The notes: a model not told the origin generated them from the sequence alone. Numbered from the stretch's first letter, positions 35,335 to 51,078 are shown. The stretch is 64,000 bases of DNA from Acanthosepion lycidas (GCA_963932145.1 OZ010574.1:77331643-77395642), one strand, 5' to 3'. Made by a program: numbers and translations.

Positions 35335-36130
35335 CACTACACTCCCAGAAAACAACCTGCTACAGCACGTCTTAGATAAATTCCTGGCGCCGACAACACC
35401 TTTCACTTATATGGAGTCCGTCAAGCACAGCACTGTACATAGGATTCAAACTTCCGGATCTCCTGTTTTTTCATCCCCTCGCAGATTAACCCTGGATAAG
35501 TACAAACTCGCGAAGGCTGAATTTCAGCACATTAGACCTCAGCATCGTATGACTGTCATCCAGTCCTTTTGCTTTCCCACTCCATAAGGTACCTAAGACA
35601 CAATTGGGGGGGGGGGGAGATTTCCGACATCTTAACGCACAGACTGTGCCGGATAAATATCCTGTACCAAACCTAGCAGATTTTGAAGTAATGCATCACG
35701 GTGCTCAGATATTTACGAAGCTGGATCTATGGAAAGCATTTTACCAAATTCTGGTGGCTAAGGAAGACATTCATAAAACTGCGATAACACTTTCCGATTT
35801 ATACAAGTTTTTGTGAATGCTGTTCAGACTATGGAATGCCGCACAATCTTTCCAGCGACTGATAGATGAAGCCCTTTGCGGATTACCACATTTGTTTGCC
35901 TACATTGACGACCTGCTCATAGCTAGCAAAGACATGAATGAACACATAGATCATGTAACTCAAGTTTTTGAGCCACTCAACCACTTTGGTCTTAAGATTA
36001 ACTCTGATAAATGTGTATTTGCAGTACCTAGGCTAGTTTTTCTCAGACATGAAATAGACAGTACTGGCATTACACCTGTCAGCGATAAAGTAAAAGCAGT
36101 ACAGGATTTTCCACTGCCGACAACACTTTG
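35335..36130 (+). pseudogene. Reverse transcriptase of the CsRn1-type gypsy element (broken)
   Basis: Resumes after the insertion with 'SGSPVFSSPRRLTLDKYKLA', the segment ahead of the RT. Then 'FRHLNAQTVPDKYPVPNLAD' and 'IFTKLDLWKAFYQILVAKED' appear, and the catalytic YIDD is intact at 35901-35912 within 'LFAYIDDLLIAS'. 'VFAVPRLVFLRHEIDSTGI' follows. A G-run near 35605, a TGA at 35814 and a TGA at 36129 interrupt the reading frame, so no enzyme is made. Motif order and spacing are those of Ty3/gypsy polymerases. Confidence 0.8.
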
Positions 36131-36706
36131 ACAGCTTCGCAGATTCTTAGGATTCATCAATTATTATCTTCAGTTCATCCCTAAATGTTCACACATACTG
36201 GCACCCCTGACAAATCAACTCCGTAACCAGGGGAAACATAAAGCCAAAATTACACTCAACAGTGAAACTGTCACTGAATTCAATCAAACTAAGGATGCTT
36301 TAGCGAACTTCACCAAACTTACTTACATTCAAGAAGACGACAACACACACTTATTTCTTACTACCGACAATTGGAGCTGTATTACATCAGGCATACAGGT
36401 GAGGTAATTAAGCCACTTTCATTTTTCTCTGTAAAATTTACTCCTCCCCCCCAAAAAATACAGCACTTTTTAACGTGATCCATTTATACAGCTATCAAAC
36501 ACTTTCATTATCTTTTGGAAGGATGCAATTTTACCATTTTTATGGACCACAAACCTCTTATTTACGCTTTAATTAAGTTGTGTTATCCAAGGCATTGTTC
36601 TCCGCTGTTAAGGCCTTCACTTTTGCGAAACACGTGTGGAGAAGTTAATTTCATTTTTCAATTTCAACTGAGAAGGGTATCTAGAAGTATCAGTATCATC
36701 TTATGA
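36131..36706 (+). pseudogene. Gypsy connection and RNase H region, truncated
   Basis: 'QLRRFLGFINYYLQFIPKCS' continues the RT in frame after the stop. Then the RNase H begins ('HLFLTTDN'), shifts frame, and ends with 'FHYLLEGCNFTIFMDHKPLI' (the usual Thr before DHKPL is Met). After about 36600 similarity is lost. No integrase or 3' LTR follows, so the element is 3' truncated. Confidence 0.7.
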
Positions 36707-38737
36707 AATTTATATGATCTTATTTTGATATTAATGTCAGTTACAACATTTTTCCATAAATGAAATATCAAAATTAATAATAAAATGAATGGAAATACAA
36801 ATAACACAGTAAAATGTAATAAATGTACATAAAATTATAGTATTTTATGTACACTTCTGATAAAATCTCATCAGAAAGGTACCTATAAATTAATTAGATA
36901 CCTTTCTTATGAAATTTAATGTCACTCTTAACAGTCTTATTTTAATTTCTTTATAATATATTTTCCATAAAGCATTGTAAATGTAAAGGTGAAAGCTAAG
37001 TACAAAACGAAAAAATTAGAGCACTGAAAGTTTTCCTTAAAAATAACGAGGTAAATAATTCGTTCACTTAAATCTAAATAATTTCACTTTTCTCCTTCTG
37101 TAGAACAAATTATCTGCACATAATCCTTCAATATGTCATCACCTGTCAAGTGACACGAAATGCTTTGTTTTATTTTCAAACTACATCTTTTTGGTGCAGA
37201 AACTAAGTTAAGCTTGGTTCAAAATATTTTAAATAAACATAATTTCTGATTTTCTTAGAATAAGTTTTGAAAGAATGATAATTGATTTTTAAAAGAATTT
37301 CAAACTGAGGTTTTCATTTTTTTTTTTTTTTTTTTATAAAATGGAAAAAATGGTTGATTATCTGTCAATTTTGCTAACTTGAAAAGAAAAAAAAGATTTT
37401 TAATGAAAATTTTAGATGTGCTAGGGACGATTAAAAGATGTAAAAAAAAAAATACCCCCAAAATACTTTGATCTTTCCTCTTAATAATAACATAAACATT
37501 TAGATGATAAAATTTTGTTTTCATCAAGTTTGGTGTCTTTTTCATCATGTTATGCTCTTTTTTAGTGATCTCATGACGGTACCTATGTAAATAAAAGGTT
37601 ACTTGTTTTAAGGGTTTTGCTCCCCGCCACACTTTACAGTGAAAAAATTTTGTCTGCTACACCATACTGAACTATGAATATGTTTGGCTTGGCTGTCAAT
37701 AGATCAATTAACATGTCAGAAAAACGATCGCATGGTTAAGAAATAATTTTATACAACATTTTATGCTATAAGTAAATAATATTTGTTTCAAATCAGATTA
37801 ATTTAACTTTAAATTTGCTAATAACGTTTTTTTTCAGAAATATATATTTTATTTTTTTAAGATTTTTAAAATGAAGAATTAACTTTTGTTTACAAAGGTA
37901 TCTGAAATGGCCATTTTGAATGATTAATGAAAAAAAAATACATTTCAATCCATATAATTTCTGTTTGAAATACACCACAGTATTTTGCTGACTGGAAATA
38001 GTAAAATTTAAATCCTTTAGATTTCAATTGAAGCAAAAAAGAAAGCTTCAAGAAAGCTAATTTATTTTAAACCTTATATATACCAAATTAGTGAAGGTAC
38101 CTATTGTAAATAAAAATATGAAAAGAAAGTGAACATAGAACAAAAGAAATAAAAAGGTAATGTAAGTAGCCTGATCTCTCCTACTTACTAATGAGGTATT
38201 TTATATTTGGTTATTGGTATTGAGTAATGTCCGTTGTCTTCATAACAATGGAAAAATTCAATTAGCAAGTAAGGGAGATTATGCTGTGTTACTGATAGAT
38301 CTATAAAAGTCACATTACATTTTGTTATAGAACTGTTATTCTTAGGTACATGATGCTAAAAGCTCAGAACTTGTAAATTTTGTGTAATTTCTCATATATA
38401 ATGACTTATATATTTTATTCCTGTAGTTGTTTTGTTAGCTGTGTTGATTTCTAGTTAACAGCAAACTTGATGTTTTATAACAATTTGGAAAAAAAAAAAA
38501 AAATCTTAGTAGCATTTTGGCTTGTCCTTCTTAAGGACAGTTCAAATTTGCCAACTAGTTTTTCTCCTTTGTCACTAAGTATAAAGTATGACTTTGATAG
38601 AAAGGCGAACATTTGTTGGTTCTTCAAATTGTTATTGTGTTGATATTTTCTTGATGTCCTCACATACAGTAAATAAAAGTGCTTCTTGTGAAATCAAGAT
38701 GGGGTGGGGAGAAGAAATTGAGAGAGTTGGAAAAAAA
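36707..38737. other. AT-rich sequence with a dispersed repeat
   Basis: No genes. The stretch at about 37473-37590 ('cctcttaataataacataaa' through 'acggtacctatg') is matched by 51078-51190 ('cctcttaataacaaatattt' through 'gaggtacctact'), so an interspersed repeat is present. Other 'ggtacct' boxes at 36878 and 38094 may be related. Confidence 0.45.
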
Positions 38738-39140
38738 TTACTAGACAAAACCTTATTTCTTAAAAATTACTAGACAAAACCTTATTTCTTAAAAATTACT
38801 AGACAAAACCTTATTTCTTAAAAATTACTAGACAAAACCTTATTTCTTAAAAATTACTAGACAAAACCTTATTTCTTAAAAATTACTAGACAAAACCTTA
38901 TTTCTTAAAAATTACTAGACAAAACCTTATTTCTTAAAAATTACTAGACAAAACCTTATTTCTTAAAAATTACTAGACAAAACCTTATTTCTTAAAAATT
39001 ACTAGACAAAACCTTATTTCTTAAAAATTACTAGACAAAACCTTATTTCTTAAAAATTACTAGACAAAACCTTATTTCTTAAAAATTACTAGACAAAACC
39101 TTATTTCTTAAAAATTACTAGACAAAACCTTATTTCTTAA
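38738..39140. repeat. 29-bp minisatellite, 14 near-identical units
   Basis: The unit begins 'ttactagacaaaaccttatt' and ends 'tcttaaaaa'. Units start at 38738 and every 29 bases to 39115; the fourteenth ends at 39140 after 26 bases. All copies look identical by eye, which implies recent expansion or strong homogenisation. Confidence 0.95.
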
Positions 39141-41479
39141 CCATAATAAGCAAATAGAATAAAATTATTAATTATTAGCATAGTGCCCCCCCCCCACCGC
39201 AACCAATTATTTTGATTGCTGAGGAAAGAGGTTATATATAATTTTCTCTTTGTTGACATAAATTAGTGAGTTTTCTCGGCAGGCTAAAACAAAGGTGGTG
39301 GTGCAGGCAGGAAAACATGTATTGGCCTATGAATTTAAGATGGACAATTGCCACTATTCACCCTGGTAAAGGCAAAGATGGAGCCTTTGATAAAGAATGA
39401 TAAAATGATAAAATGAATCAAGGGGTTCTTTTAACACAAAATTTGTAATAAAAGATTTATGAAAATACTTAATGAGTTCTGTTTGAAATGTGGCCTGTAT
39501 TTCCTAGCAGGCCTCAGTCTTTTACCAGCATTTTTTTTTTTTTTCCAATCAGTACTCATTTGTAAATTTTCATGTCACTTATGAGGTTTGACATGCCTTT
39601 GATAATTTTAATGACTGGCTCTGCTGTCTCTCCATATTGGGACTTGGCCAGGGATAATCAATGTTACTAATTTTGTTGTTAGCATATTTATGCATAATAC
39701 TCACATGAGAAGCTTTTACTTGATTTTACTTGACTGGCTACAGTTAAGTAACAAGCTTTTATTGCTTTTTACAAATTGACTTTGAAAATTTTTTTTTCTC
39801 TTTTAAAATGTAGACACAAAATTTTCTATATTTAACCCCTTCCCCACCAATTATTTTGGGAAAAACATTTCATTTTCGGCCAAATTTTTTAATTAAGAAA
39901 TTGAAGCACCTTAATGGTGGCTAACTCCTCTACCAGATGTATGAGTTTACAATTGGACTTTTTCAAGCTCAGAAGGGCATAGAATCAAGATCATCATATA
40001 AACACAGCTGTAGTTGGTTTTTGAGTTTTGTTTTTGACATGTTTATTCGTCTGTCTGAAAAAGAAAATTTTGGTAAAAAATGTATGTACATGTCTATGAT
40101 GGGGAGTGGGTTAAAGCAGAAGAGTGCTTAATACTGGAGATTGAGTGTTAGACAGTGTGTACATAGGAATCAACACTGCATAGAGATTTTCATGTTTATG
40201 TTTCAATGCGATTTGAGATTGTAGATTGTGCTGAAGTGTCATTCTGTGACGAATCAACAAGGGCCTGACCATCAATGCCACAGATTTTTTTCAAATTTGG
40301 TAAACTCATAGAGCTTCATGATAGAAATTGAATGGTACCTATTTTACACCTCTAGATCATAGGGGTTCTGAGAAATGACCCTTTGACCTTTGCCAAAAAA
40401 AGTGAATTTTGGAAAATAATCACTAAATTTAAATATCAATATCAGTTGTTTTTTTTTCACCTACAAAGCTAAATTATATACCATTTTAAAGTATTTGGAT
40501 AGATCTAAAAGTTGATCTATTTATTTTTTATTTAAAGATCAAATAAGATAATTTGACCTTGACCTTTAATTTCTCAAAAACAGTTCTTTTAATTTTTTAA
40601 AATTTGGCAACAAATTTGTTTGCTTTATGGCAAGATATGTACAAAATTTTGTGGTGGACTTTTGAATTTTTCCCTGAGTTACAAGGGTTTTACTGAGTTG
40701 GGCCAAATTCAAAATGTTGGATTTGCCACTATATGCTAACATTTTCATATCTCCCAATATTGTCAAGTTCTATATATCTTTAGAAAGCTCTTTGAATGCT
40801 GATTAACATTCACATAAGAACTAAGATCATAATTTCAACAGAATTTTTGTTATTTGTGGTTAAATGTTGACCAATTTGGTGGAAAATGTACTTTTTTTTT
40901 TTTTTTTCTTACTATATTTTAAGTAAAAAGTGAGTTATATTTTCTAAATCCAATTAAGCAATCATTAACTTAACACTTTTTTGTCAAATCCTTTAATTTT
41001 GTACAGTTGTTAGTTTTTGGAAAATTTTGATGTAATTGAAGTTAACTTTGGATGGCAACAACTGACATTAAAAATAGCCTGAAAATAAAAGAGCATTTAA
41101 ATACACAAAAAAATTAAGTTTATGCTCTTTTCCTGCAGTTAAATCCAAAATTTAAATGGCGATATTTAAATTATTGCAATACATTGTAATTTTTTCTTTA
41201 TAAAATGTCTGTAATCATTGCTACAATTTGTAATGTTTTTGGTATTTTGTTTTATGTGAACATTTGCAAAATATGAAAGGTATTTCTGATATAAACTTTT
41301 AGATATGAACTGAAATATAAGAACACCTGTACTGTGCATTATAAAGCAACAAACATAGTTTTATATACATATAATTAAGTTATTGGTATGAAAAATGAAG
41401 CAGTTACGCTGAATTCAAATTCTTTCAGAGTTCGTTGCACTCTCTTTTGCACAAGATATGAACCCATCTCTTCTCCCTC
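39141..41479. other. AT-rich sequence, no recognised gene
   Basis: A short open segment at 39284-39363 between 'tctcggcag' and 'gtaaag' could be an exon but is out of phase with the other candidates. The rest, including 'tttgaccttgacctttaatt' near 40554, looks like old repeat sequence. Confidence 0.4.
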
Positions 41480-41570
41480 ACCCAGCTACATAGGTTAAAT
41501 AGCAGGACAGTGTGCTTTCTAGCCTTGTTTGGCAAATAGTCGAGGAGAAAGATCTTATGCTCTTCTAATG
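41480..41570 (+). repeat. SINE body fragment (41.5-kb copy)
   Basis: 'aaatagcaggacagtgtgct' with 'tagccttg' and 'gtcgaggagaaag' matches the body of the repeats at 47.97-48.21 and 48.56-49.01 kb. Confidence 0.5.
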
Positions 41571-42479
41571 AAATTAAAGAAGTCGTCTTGTATATAACTT
41601 TGTAATCTACAAATTGCTGATTTTGCTGATGTGCTATGAACTGTGCATATATTTCTTTATGCAGGCATTCCTTGAAACACTAAAATTATTACAGTAGTTC
41701 CTCTGAGATAAAAAAAAAAAAAAAAAAATTGGGGAAAGATTGTTCATAGGGCCAAGAATATCTTCCAGTGTTTCCAGCAACCATAAATGTAATGTGTTGT
41801 GATTTTCTTTCTTATTTTTATTAAATGATTTTTCAAAGATGAACAGGAATTTATTTTAAACAAAAATATCTAAGCTTTCAATGTATGTTGTTAAATTTCT
41901 CTTTTATTAAGTCTGTAAAATGTGCCAGCTACAATATAACACAACAAAAATCGGAATATGACTGAACAACTGTAAAAAATTATTTTTTTTTATCTGACTG
42001 CTAACACATCTGACATTGCTATAAAATGTCTCTTTTGATTGTGTTTGATTTTGTGTTGTGTAATTATGTATCTATGCAATGTGTTTTATGCGGGGAGGGA
42101 AATATCATTTGTATATGTGAATATACCCGTATTTAGTGTATTGGCAAATAGAGATGTCTGCATGTGATTATAGTAATATATGTGCCATATGTTTGATTAT
42201 ACCAATAACGTATCCATTTATAGTTTGTTGTGGCTTGTAACAAATGAATGTCCTGAACTGTTGAATTTCCATTTAAGTAGAATTGAAATATCATATGCTT
42301 GATAAGCAGAAAGATTCTGATGAAAGATGTCTATTTAATCAGGCAGTTTTGATATTCTTATGCTGACTGCTAATGAAAAAGGGTGTTTGTATGTGTTTTT
42401 GGAGATTGTTACTCTGGATTAAAGATTATACATTAGTTAATATTGTATTGTGAAAATAAACCTTAATATTTTTATTCTG
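41571..42479. other. AT-rich spacer
   Basis: No gene or repeat family recognised beyond A/T runs such as that near 41710-41728. Confidence 0.4.
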
Positions 42480-42970
42480 TAAGTAAATTGGCGCCATTTT
42501 ATATTTTTCATTTTGTGCATGCAAGTTGTTTTCAATTTTGTCAACTGCACAATATAGTAGGGCCAGTTTGGCACCATCTGTGAGAAAAAGAGTACCATGA
42601 AGCAATTCACTCTGCCAGAAATTTGGAAACCCCATACTGTACTGCTTGGCATTTGTGCCAGAAGCTTTGATTCGAACATTTCAGAGTGATTGGGTGTCAA
42701 TCTGAAGACAGTGCAGAGGATTTAGAAAAAGTTGGCTGATTATGATACTTCTGACAAGAAAAGAACTCTCAAATTGTTGGCATGGGCCTCAGTCAACACA
42801 GAAGCCAACATCAAGTTACTCCTTGTAATGCCAAAGATGAACTAAAGGCAAGGATTATGGCAGCATTCACCAACTTAAACAAGGAAGCTGTCCAGAAGAG
42901 TTGCAGGAGATTCTGAAGTTGTCTGGAGTCCGTGGTTGAAGCCAATGGCTATTTTCATTGAATAAATTTA
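42480..42970 (+). pseudogene. Internally deleted mariner-related transposase
   Basis: The 5' part reads 'LIRTFQSDWVSI' and then 'KTVQRI.KKLADYDTSDKKR', a helix-turn-helix end. The 3' part jumps to 'PCNAKDELKARIMAAFTNLN' and 'KEAVQKSCRRF', then 'SCLESVVEANGYF', the C-terminal block of a mariner-like transposase. The catalytic DDE/D core between them is missing and frames change, so it can at most act as a non-autonomous relic. TIRs were not identified with confidence. Confidence 0.6.
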
Positions 42971-43093
42971 TGCTTTTAGTATTTCAAGATATTTTTGTGT
43001 AATTTTGGTAAATATATCTGTTAAAATGAGATTTCAGTATTATTTTCATTTTTGCGTAATCCATCTAACTTGTGAGTGTGGGCATGAGTGTTC
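42971..43093. other. Short AT-rich spacer
   Basis: Nothing recognised. Confidence 0.4.
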
Positions 43094-43101
43094 CTTTAAA
43101 T

Positions 43102-45341
<2,240 letters not shown>

Positions 45342-45349
45342 CTTTAAAT

Positions 45350-45586
45350 TCCGAGTTATTGAACTATGTCCAGTCAAATGAAATGTAAGCCTTTTTGTTA
45401 GCATTGTCATAGTAAAGCTAATGTACACATTGACATTTTTATCAGAGATACAATCAATCTAAATGACATTTAAATTGATATACAATGTTGGCCTTTTGTA
45501 AGTCCTTTATATAAGAAAATTAAAGCCCAAAATAAATAAGTCAACTATGAGTATAACAACAAAGTCCTTAAATGCTTATAAAAAAA

Positions 45587-45624
<38 letters not shown>

Positions 45625-45952
45625 TTTTTTATAATATAAATAAAATGGAAAAGTTACTTCCTTTATAGTGGGGAGAGGACCCTCCAAAAAACATATGAAC
45701 TTTGAAATCTAGAATGCTACATAAGCAGTAAAAACAAACAGTTGAAATGTTTTGAATTTACAATAACACATATTTATACTCACAGACAACTTAACCCTCT
45801 GAAGATGAGATTGAAAGTACTTGGGGAAAATAAAAACTATTTGAAAGAAAATTTTGATATTTTCCTTAATCAATTTTATAAAGCTACCAAGAAATTAATC
45901 TGTGAACTCAAAGATCCTAATGAATATGATATGTCTAAATTAACCAAACCTG

Positions 45953-45991
<39 letters not shown>

Positions 45992-47964
45992 ATTTTCTTG
46001 GGAGCTTTGAAGTAATAAAAATGCTATTCTGCTTTCACACTTCAGTCATCGTCAGCACCTGCTTGCATATGAGTATCCTCTCTCCTTATTCACTTTTGCC
46101 CCATTGGTGGTGGTGATGGAAATCACTGTGAAGGTCCAGTGTACTTCTGAAGTGTTACTGAAGCATTCAAAATGATGAAAGACTTGATTCACTTTGAAAA
46201 GAATGGAAATCCATTGAACAATTATTAATCTTTTGGATAATTGACATAAAGCTCATGATTTGTAGTTTTTATTTCAAAATATAGCTGAGCATCAATGATA
46301 AATTTTAAGAGAAGTGGAAAAGTTATTTTTGAATGTTAGAAAATGACATTTGACCCTGTTTTAACATTTGATTCTTATTAACAAAATAGTAGAAAATTTA
46401 TAACTAAAGTGAGGTAAATGTGATTTTTCTAATTTTTATTTAAAAACAAGAAAAATACATTTTATTTATCTTGAGATAGTTGTATGAAATTACTGTAACT
46501 CATTAATTCTGCTCAATTAACAATACAATTCCTGGCATTATAGTAATAAGTGAAAATCTTATAATCTGTGCAAGAATTTTTTGTCAGTATTTTAAGAGCA
46601 AGGATAATTTTCCACAATATGCATTTTAACTTCTAAGCTTTATTCTCTCAAACTCTATTGATTTCTTTACACCATACATTTTGTAGTTTTTTAACTCCTT
46701 GAACCCATTGTACCAGTTTACTGATGAAATATTCAGTATAGGACTGCTCCATCTCTTTTAAGAATATGGTAAATTTAATGACTGTACCATCTGTTTATAT
46801 AATTTTTTTTAAAGTGGTTCAAATGGTTAATCACTGTTTATGCTTCTATTAATTTTTCTCCTTAATATTTTATTTTTTTATAATGTATATCTCGATTGAA
46901 CAACATTACCTATTTTTATTTTTTAAATCCTCATTGCAACTTTTAGTTTTTATGATTTAACTATTCTAAAATTAAAACAACTCTACATTATCTTTTACTA
47001 TACACATTAGTAAAAATATATATATATCTCAAATGCACAGAACATTATTAACCATTATTAATTAGAGAAACATAAATATTAAGATGGTTAGATTTGATCT
47101 CTTGCCAGTTGTAAAGATCTTTTAGTTCTTTATTGTGCATAGGCAGACACCCAGAGGCAAAAGGGATATCAATTTGAATCTTATTTTGAGCTTTTTTTTC
47201 TCTGATTAGTGTTGTTAATTGATGGCTATAGATTGATGCTCTGGGTAGTTTTGATAAAAGAAATACTAGTCAAAAACTAATAATGGTTGACAATGCTTCA
47301 TCTGATAAAAATAAGTAAATGAAATTATTATTAGTAGGAAGAGGAACACGTTGTTTCAGATAACATGATATTGAAATGCCAATGGTTTAAGCTGTCTTCT
47401 CTTGTTGATATCTTCCCTATTTTACCATAGTTCTCCCTGCTGCTCTATCAGTTTTAATCCATTTCCTTCTATTTCTCTTTTTGATTTAATTTATCTTTAT
47501 TCCTTTGTTTAGCTAAAGGCAGATTATGATTAAAATAACCTTCTTTGGATTTCAGTTGTTTATCTAGAATCCAAATAACTTGCTCACTAAGCTTCTTTTT
47601 TTTTTTTTTTTTAAATAATAGCATAATCATGCTCTTGTCTCAAAGGTTAGGCAAGTAGGCTGGCAAGTGAAAAATCTTATCTAAAATGTAAAACAAATTC
47701 GGTTTATACTTCAACTGAAAGGGGAATGTATATATGAATCTAGATACAAGTCCAGTCTTCTTTTAGCTTTATCAAAAATTGAGCAAAAGTTTTATTCCCA
47801 TTTACTACTTGTTTGTGTTTCTTTCAATTCTAGTATAACCTCTCCTCATTCAACTTTTTAATCAGATTAAAATTTCACCTATTTTATTTTTCTATATTTG
47901 CTATTTTTTCTACTAACACATCTTACTTAATCCATTAAGGCCACTGTAAAATCTAGTATTAATT
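45350..47964. other. AT-rich region with TA repeats
   Basis: (TA)n runs at about 45590-45621 (inside a foldback with agaat/attct flanks) and 45955-45988. The frame starting near 45802 ('MRLKVLGENKNYLKENFDIF') is protein-like for about 50 codons before running into TA repeat, but has no splice or family support. The rest is AT-rich without features. Confidence 0.4.
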
Positions 47965-48210
47965 ATAGATGTTTTGGTAGTGTAATGGCTATTGGCATTG
48001 AAAATGAAATGAGTGAGTTCAAATTCCAGCCTAATCATTTGCATTAATTAATCCTTTGGAAAAGGCATGAATCCATTTCTTTTTACTCTGGATATGGATT
48101 AACTAGCAGAGTAGACTGGACTCTCTAGCCTTAAGTGGCAACCAATCTAAGAGAAGGAAAACTCTGAATTTTGAACCATGGATAAGGCAACGGGAAACCA
48201 ATCTATTATT
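47965..48210 (+). repeat. tRNA-derived SINE
   Basis: The head 47972-48029 has an A-box match tagtgtaatgg and a near B-box gagttcaaattcc. The body contains 'agagtagactggactctcta', 'gcaaccaatctaagagaagg' and 'gaaccatgg'. Related bodies occur at 41.5, 48.9, 55.2 and 56.2 kb. Confidence 0.6.
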
Positions 48211-48555
48211 TTTCCCAACAAAGCATGACAATTCATAGATAAAGAAGTGTGTGGAGAGCCATAGTCTACTGACATGGAATTCAAAAAAAAAAAAAATTGG
48301 TTAAAGTTTCTATCTATAATCCATGAATGCATTTTTAGTATAGTGGGTGTTAATCGGTTAAAGATGTAGGCATATAATAAGTAGGCTAGAAGCATTATGT
48401 TGATTTGCATAATCTGATGCTGTCATTTGATTTCTGTTATCTAACCACACCTGCTAATCCAACATGATTGAAATAGATATAAATGACTATGAAAAAGAAA
48501 AGGAATTGCTTTTTGTTGGTTTGCATATGACTAAATACTAAGACTAGTCCATTGG
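48211..48555. other. Spacer between SINE copies
   Basis: Nothing recognised; includes an A-run near 48283. Confidence 0.4.
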
Positions 48556-49010
48556 TACACCCCATAGCATCCACTTGCTTCTTCCTTTTGTAGTGGAGAC
48601 ACAAGGCGCCACTATGTGTTCACACAGTTTCTATCTGGTGTGGAATAATTATATCCTGTCCATTATCCAGTATGAAGGTACCACTGACCACATCCAACAT
48701 CCTGCTGCTAATGTCTTCATTATACCCTGGCAGGTGTAGCTTTCAGGTGCTATACATTGCCAAAGGGCAACCCATGATTTGATTGTTATAGATTTGAATT
48801 CAGAGTTGTAGTTCTCTTAGACTGGTTGACAACTGCAGCTAGAGAGCCCAGTCTGTCCTGCTAACTCATAGCTGTGGTAAGAAGAGATAGATTCATATCT
48901 TCCTCAAGGGTAAATAGCAGGACAGACCAGGTTCTATAGCCTTGGATGGCAACTGGTCTACCGCAGAAAGAAATGGCAACCTACTGTGGGGAAAAAAATA
49001 TGCTTCATCA
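48556..49010 (+). repeat. SINE-related repeat, second copy
   Basis: 'aaatagcaggacagaccagg', 'tagccttggatggcaactgg' and 'gaaatggcaacctactgtgg' match the body of the neighbouring SINE. The upstream part ('tagagagcccagtctgtcct', 'agaagagatagattcatatc') is shared with 55.2 kb. Confidence 0.55.
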
Positions 49011-50893
49011 GTCATGTATCGAAAAATATATGATTGCCTAAGCATGTATCATTCATGGCACGTAACTGACTGACTGAATGTAATGAACTTGACTGGAATT
49101 CAAACTCTGCTCTGATTTTTCATTCTGAGCTGTTATACATTATTCCACATGCATATATATAACACTTTTCATCTGTTTTCTTTGGAACAGTTGCAACTGG
49201 TTTGGTCACTCCATTGCTCTGCTTATATTGACCTCTGCCCAAGACTGGCATTGGGGGTTGATATATTTGGGGATTCTGAGTTTCCTCGGTTTTCCAACAA
49301 GAATTCATTGTTGTCTGGCTTTGGAAAATTAATTATCTCGCCAAATTTGGGCAGTGGGTTGTGGTGCCAACACACCCATATAACTCATACCTTTTATCAT
49401 TCATGCCTTGCACCTCTGATTTTTAAACTGTGTGGCGTGGCTTAACTTAATTATTTTTAATTTCAACAATGAATTTTCTCAGCCCTTAGTTTTGTTTATG
49501 CAATCAGATTTGCCAGTTGCTTCCTCTGACCAGTGGTAAATATTTGTCCATATATCTCTTTCACTTAATCACACTTATAAATCTCATAGGTCTGTTTCTT
49601 ATCTCAATTTCTTCAAGCAATGTATAAAGTTCTATTTTTCGAATTGTTTACAATCTTCTGCTTTTTGACAGTTCCTTTAACGTTTGTCTTCATCTCTGAA
49701 AATTCTCAAATATTATTTTTTTTTTCAATTGATTTTCTTTCTAGTTAAGTTTTTGTAACTTGTACTTTTAGCAGTGACCATAAATTAATTTCTCTATTTT
49801 TGCCTCCTTTAGGAAATTTCTGTTGGCCGTCTCTGAGTGCTCTTCTAACATCTCTCCCTCCCCCCTTGTGGGTTTAAATTATCCAGATGGCCTTTTTGGT
49901 AATATTTTTCTCAGAACAATAAGTCCAGTCTCTACTTTAACCTTTCCGTCTTGTCCTAAGTTATATTTAAATTCTAAGCCTTCATCTTTTTTCATGTTAT
50001 ATTTTCATCCTGTTCTTAGCTTATATTTTAACCCTTTTCCTGTTCATTTACCAGTGTCACATGAACCAAGATACATTGGAGAAATTATTGTCAATTATTA
50101 TTAATTTCAAACTGACATTTCATTTATCTTATTTCTGGTGCTTTCTTTTGCAACATTCAAACTGTCAATTCTATTTAAGCAATGTAAATCAGAATAAGTC
50201 ACCAGTTAGATTTAAAATTGCATCTTTTATCTTTGGGAAACCTGCCTATTTAAATCTAATGAAGCTCTTAATTGTAGATTAAGAGTTGCGATGAGATATC
50301 TTGTGTTACTTCAGGTTCATCAAAATTGAAAAACTGATGAACGAATGGACACTAGTACACTGTGCTTTACTTATAGGGATAGAAACAGTTAAAAGCTTTT
50401 CTAATTAAAAATTGTCATAGTTTTAAGTTTTATTGCATTTTTTTTCTTTTACGATTTGGAGCAGATGAGTAGTATAATAATAATAGTAATAATAAAAAAA
50501 TAACACATTTACGATTTCCATTCTCCAAGGAGTCCTGCTTTTAACTAATAAAAAAAATATTCAGATGAAAATTTAATTTCTCAAAATTTCATGAAATTAA
50601 GTGTGTGTGTGTGGTGGGGAGTTGGGGTAGATAACATATGTAAAAAAACAAAAAAAAAAAAAACACATTCCCCCAAAAAACAAACTTCAAAAATAATTTA
50701 ACTTGTTTGTGAATAAGTCCTGAAAATTTCATTAAAATCCAAAAATTGTGATTTTTTGCAAGAATTTCTAAATCAATGCCTTTTTTACCTGAAAAAGGTG
50801 CTAAAACAGTAATCATAAATATTATGTTGACCACTAATGCAAAAAAAAAAAAAAAACCCCAAAAAACAGATTTTTAACCAAAATTTTGAATGT
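49011..50893. other. AT-rich region with a dispersed repeat copy
   Basis: No recognised gene. 50690-50840 is a diverged copy of the repeat at 14600-14830. A somewhat GC-richer frame at 49149-49445 shows no family features on either strand. Confidence 0.4.
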
Positions 50894-50971
50894 ACTATTG
50901 GGTTGGTGCAAAAATGTCGTTTTCTCACATTGTAACATATGTGAGAAAACGACATTATTTCTGCACCAATA
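50894..50971. mobile_element. Short palindromic mariner-type MITE
   Basis: 'ctattgggttggtgcaaaaa' at the left and 'atttctgcaccaatag' at the right, with inner arms tgtcgttttctcacat / atgtgagaaaacgaca. The termini share the TTGGTGCA(A/G)AAAT motif with 29691-29792 but the interior differs. Confidence 0.65.
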
Positions 50972-51045
50972 GAAAGGATTAAAAAAATTTAATAAAATAA
51001 ATACTTTGAAAAAAAAATACTTTGGAAAAAAAAAAAAAAAAAAAA

Positions 51046-51078
<33 letters not shown>

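Noticed and set aside
38738-39140. CRISPR-like array of 29-bp repeats
   Set aside because: The units are contiguous with no spacers and the genome is eukaryotic; it is a minisatellite.
39284-39363. Exon ('AKTKVVVQAGKHVLAYEF') between a possible acceptor and gtaaag donor
   Set aside because: Two frames are open and neither phase fits the neighbouring candidate exons; left as a low-support possibility.
45742-46116. Protein gene with a 'YIYIYIY' tract
   Set aside because: The tract is translated TA microsatellite; the upstream 50 codons lack splice or family support.
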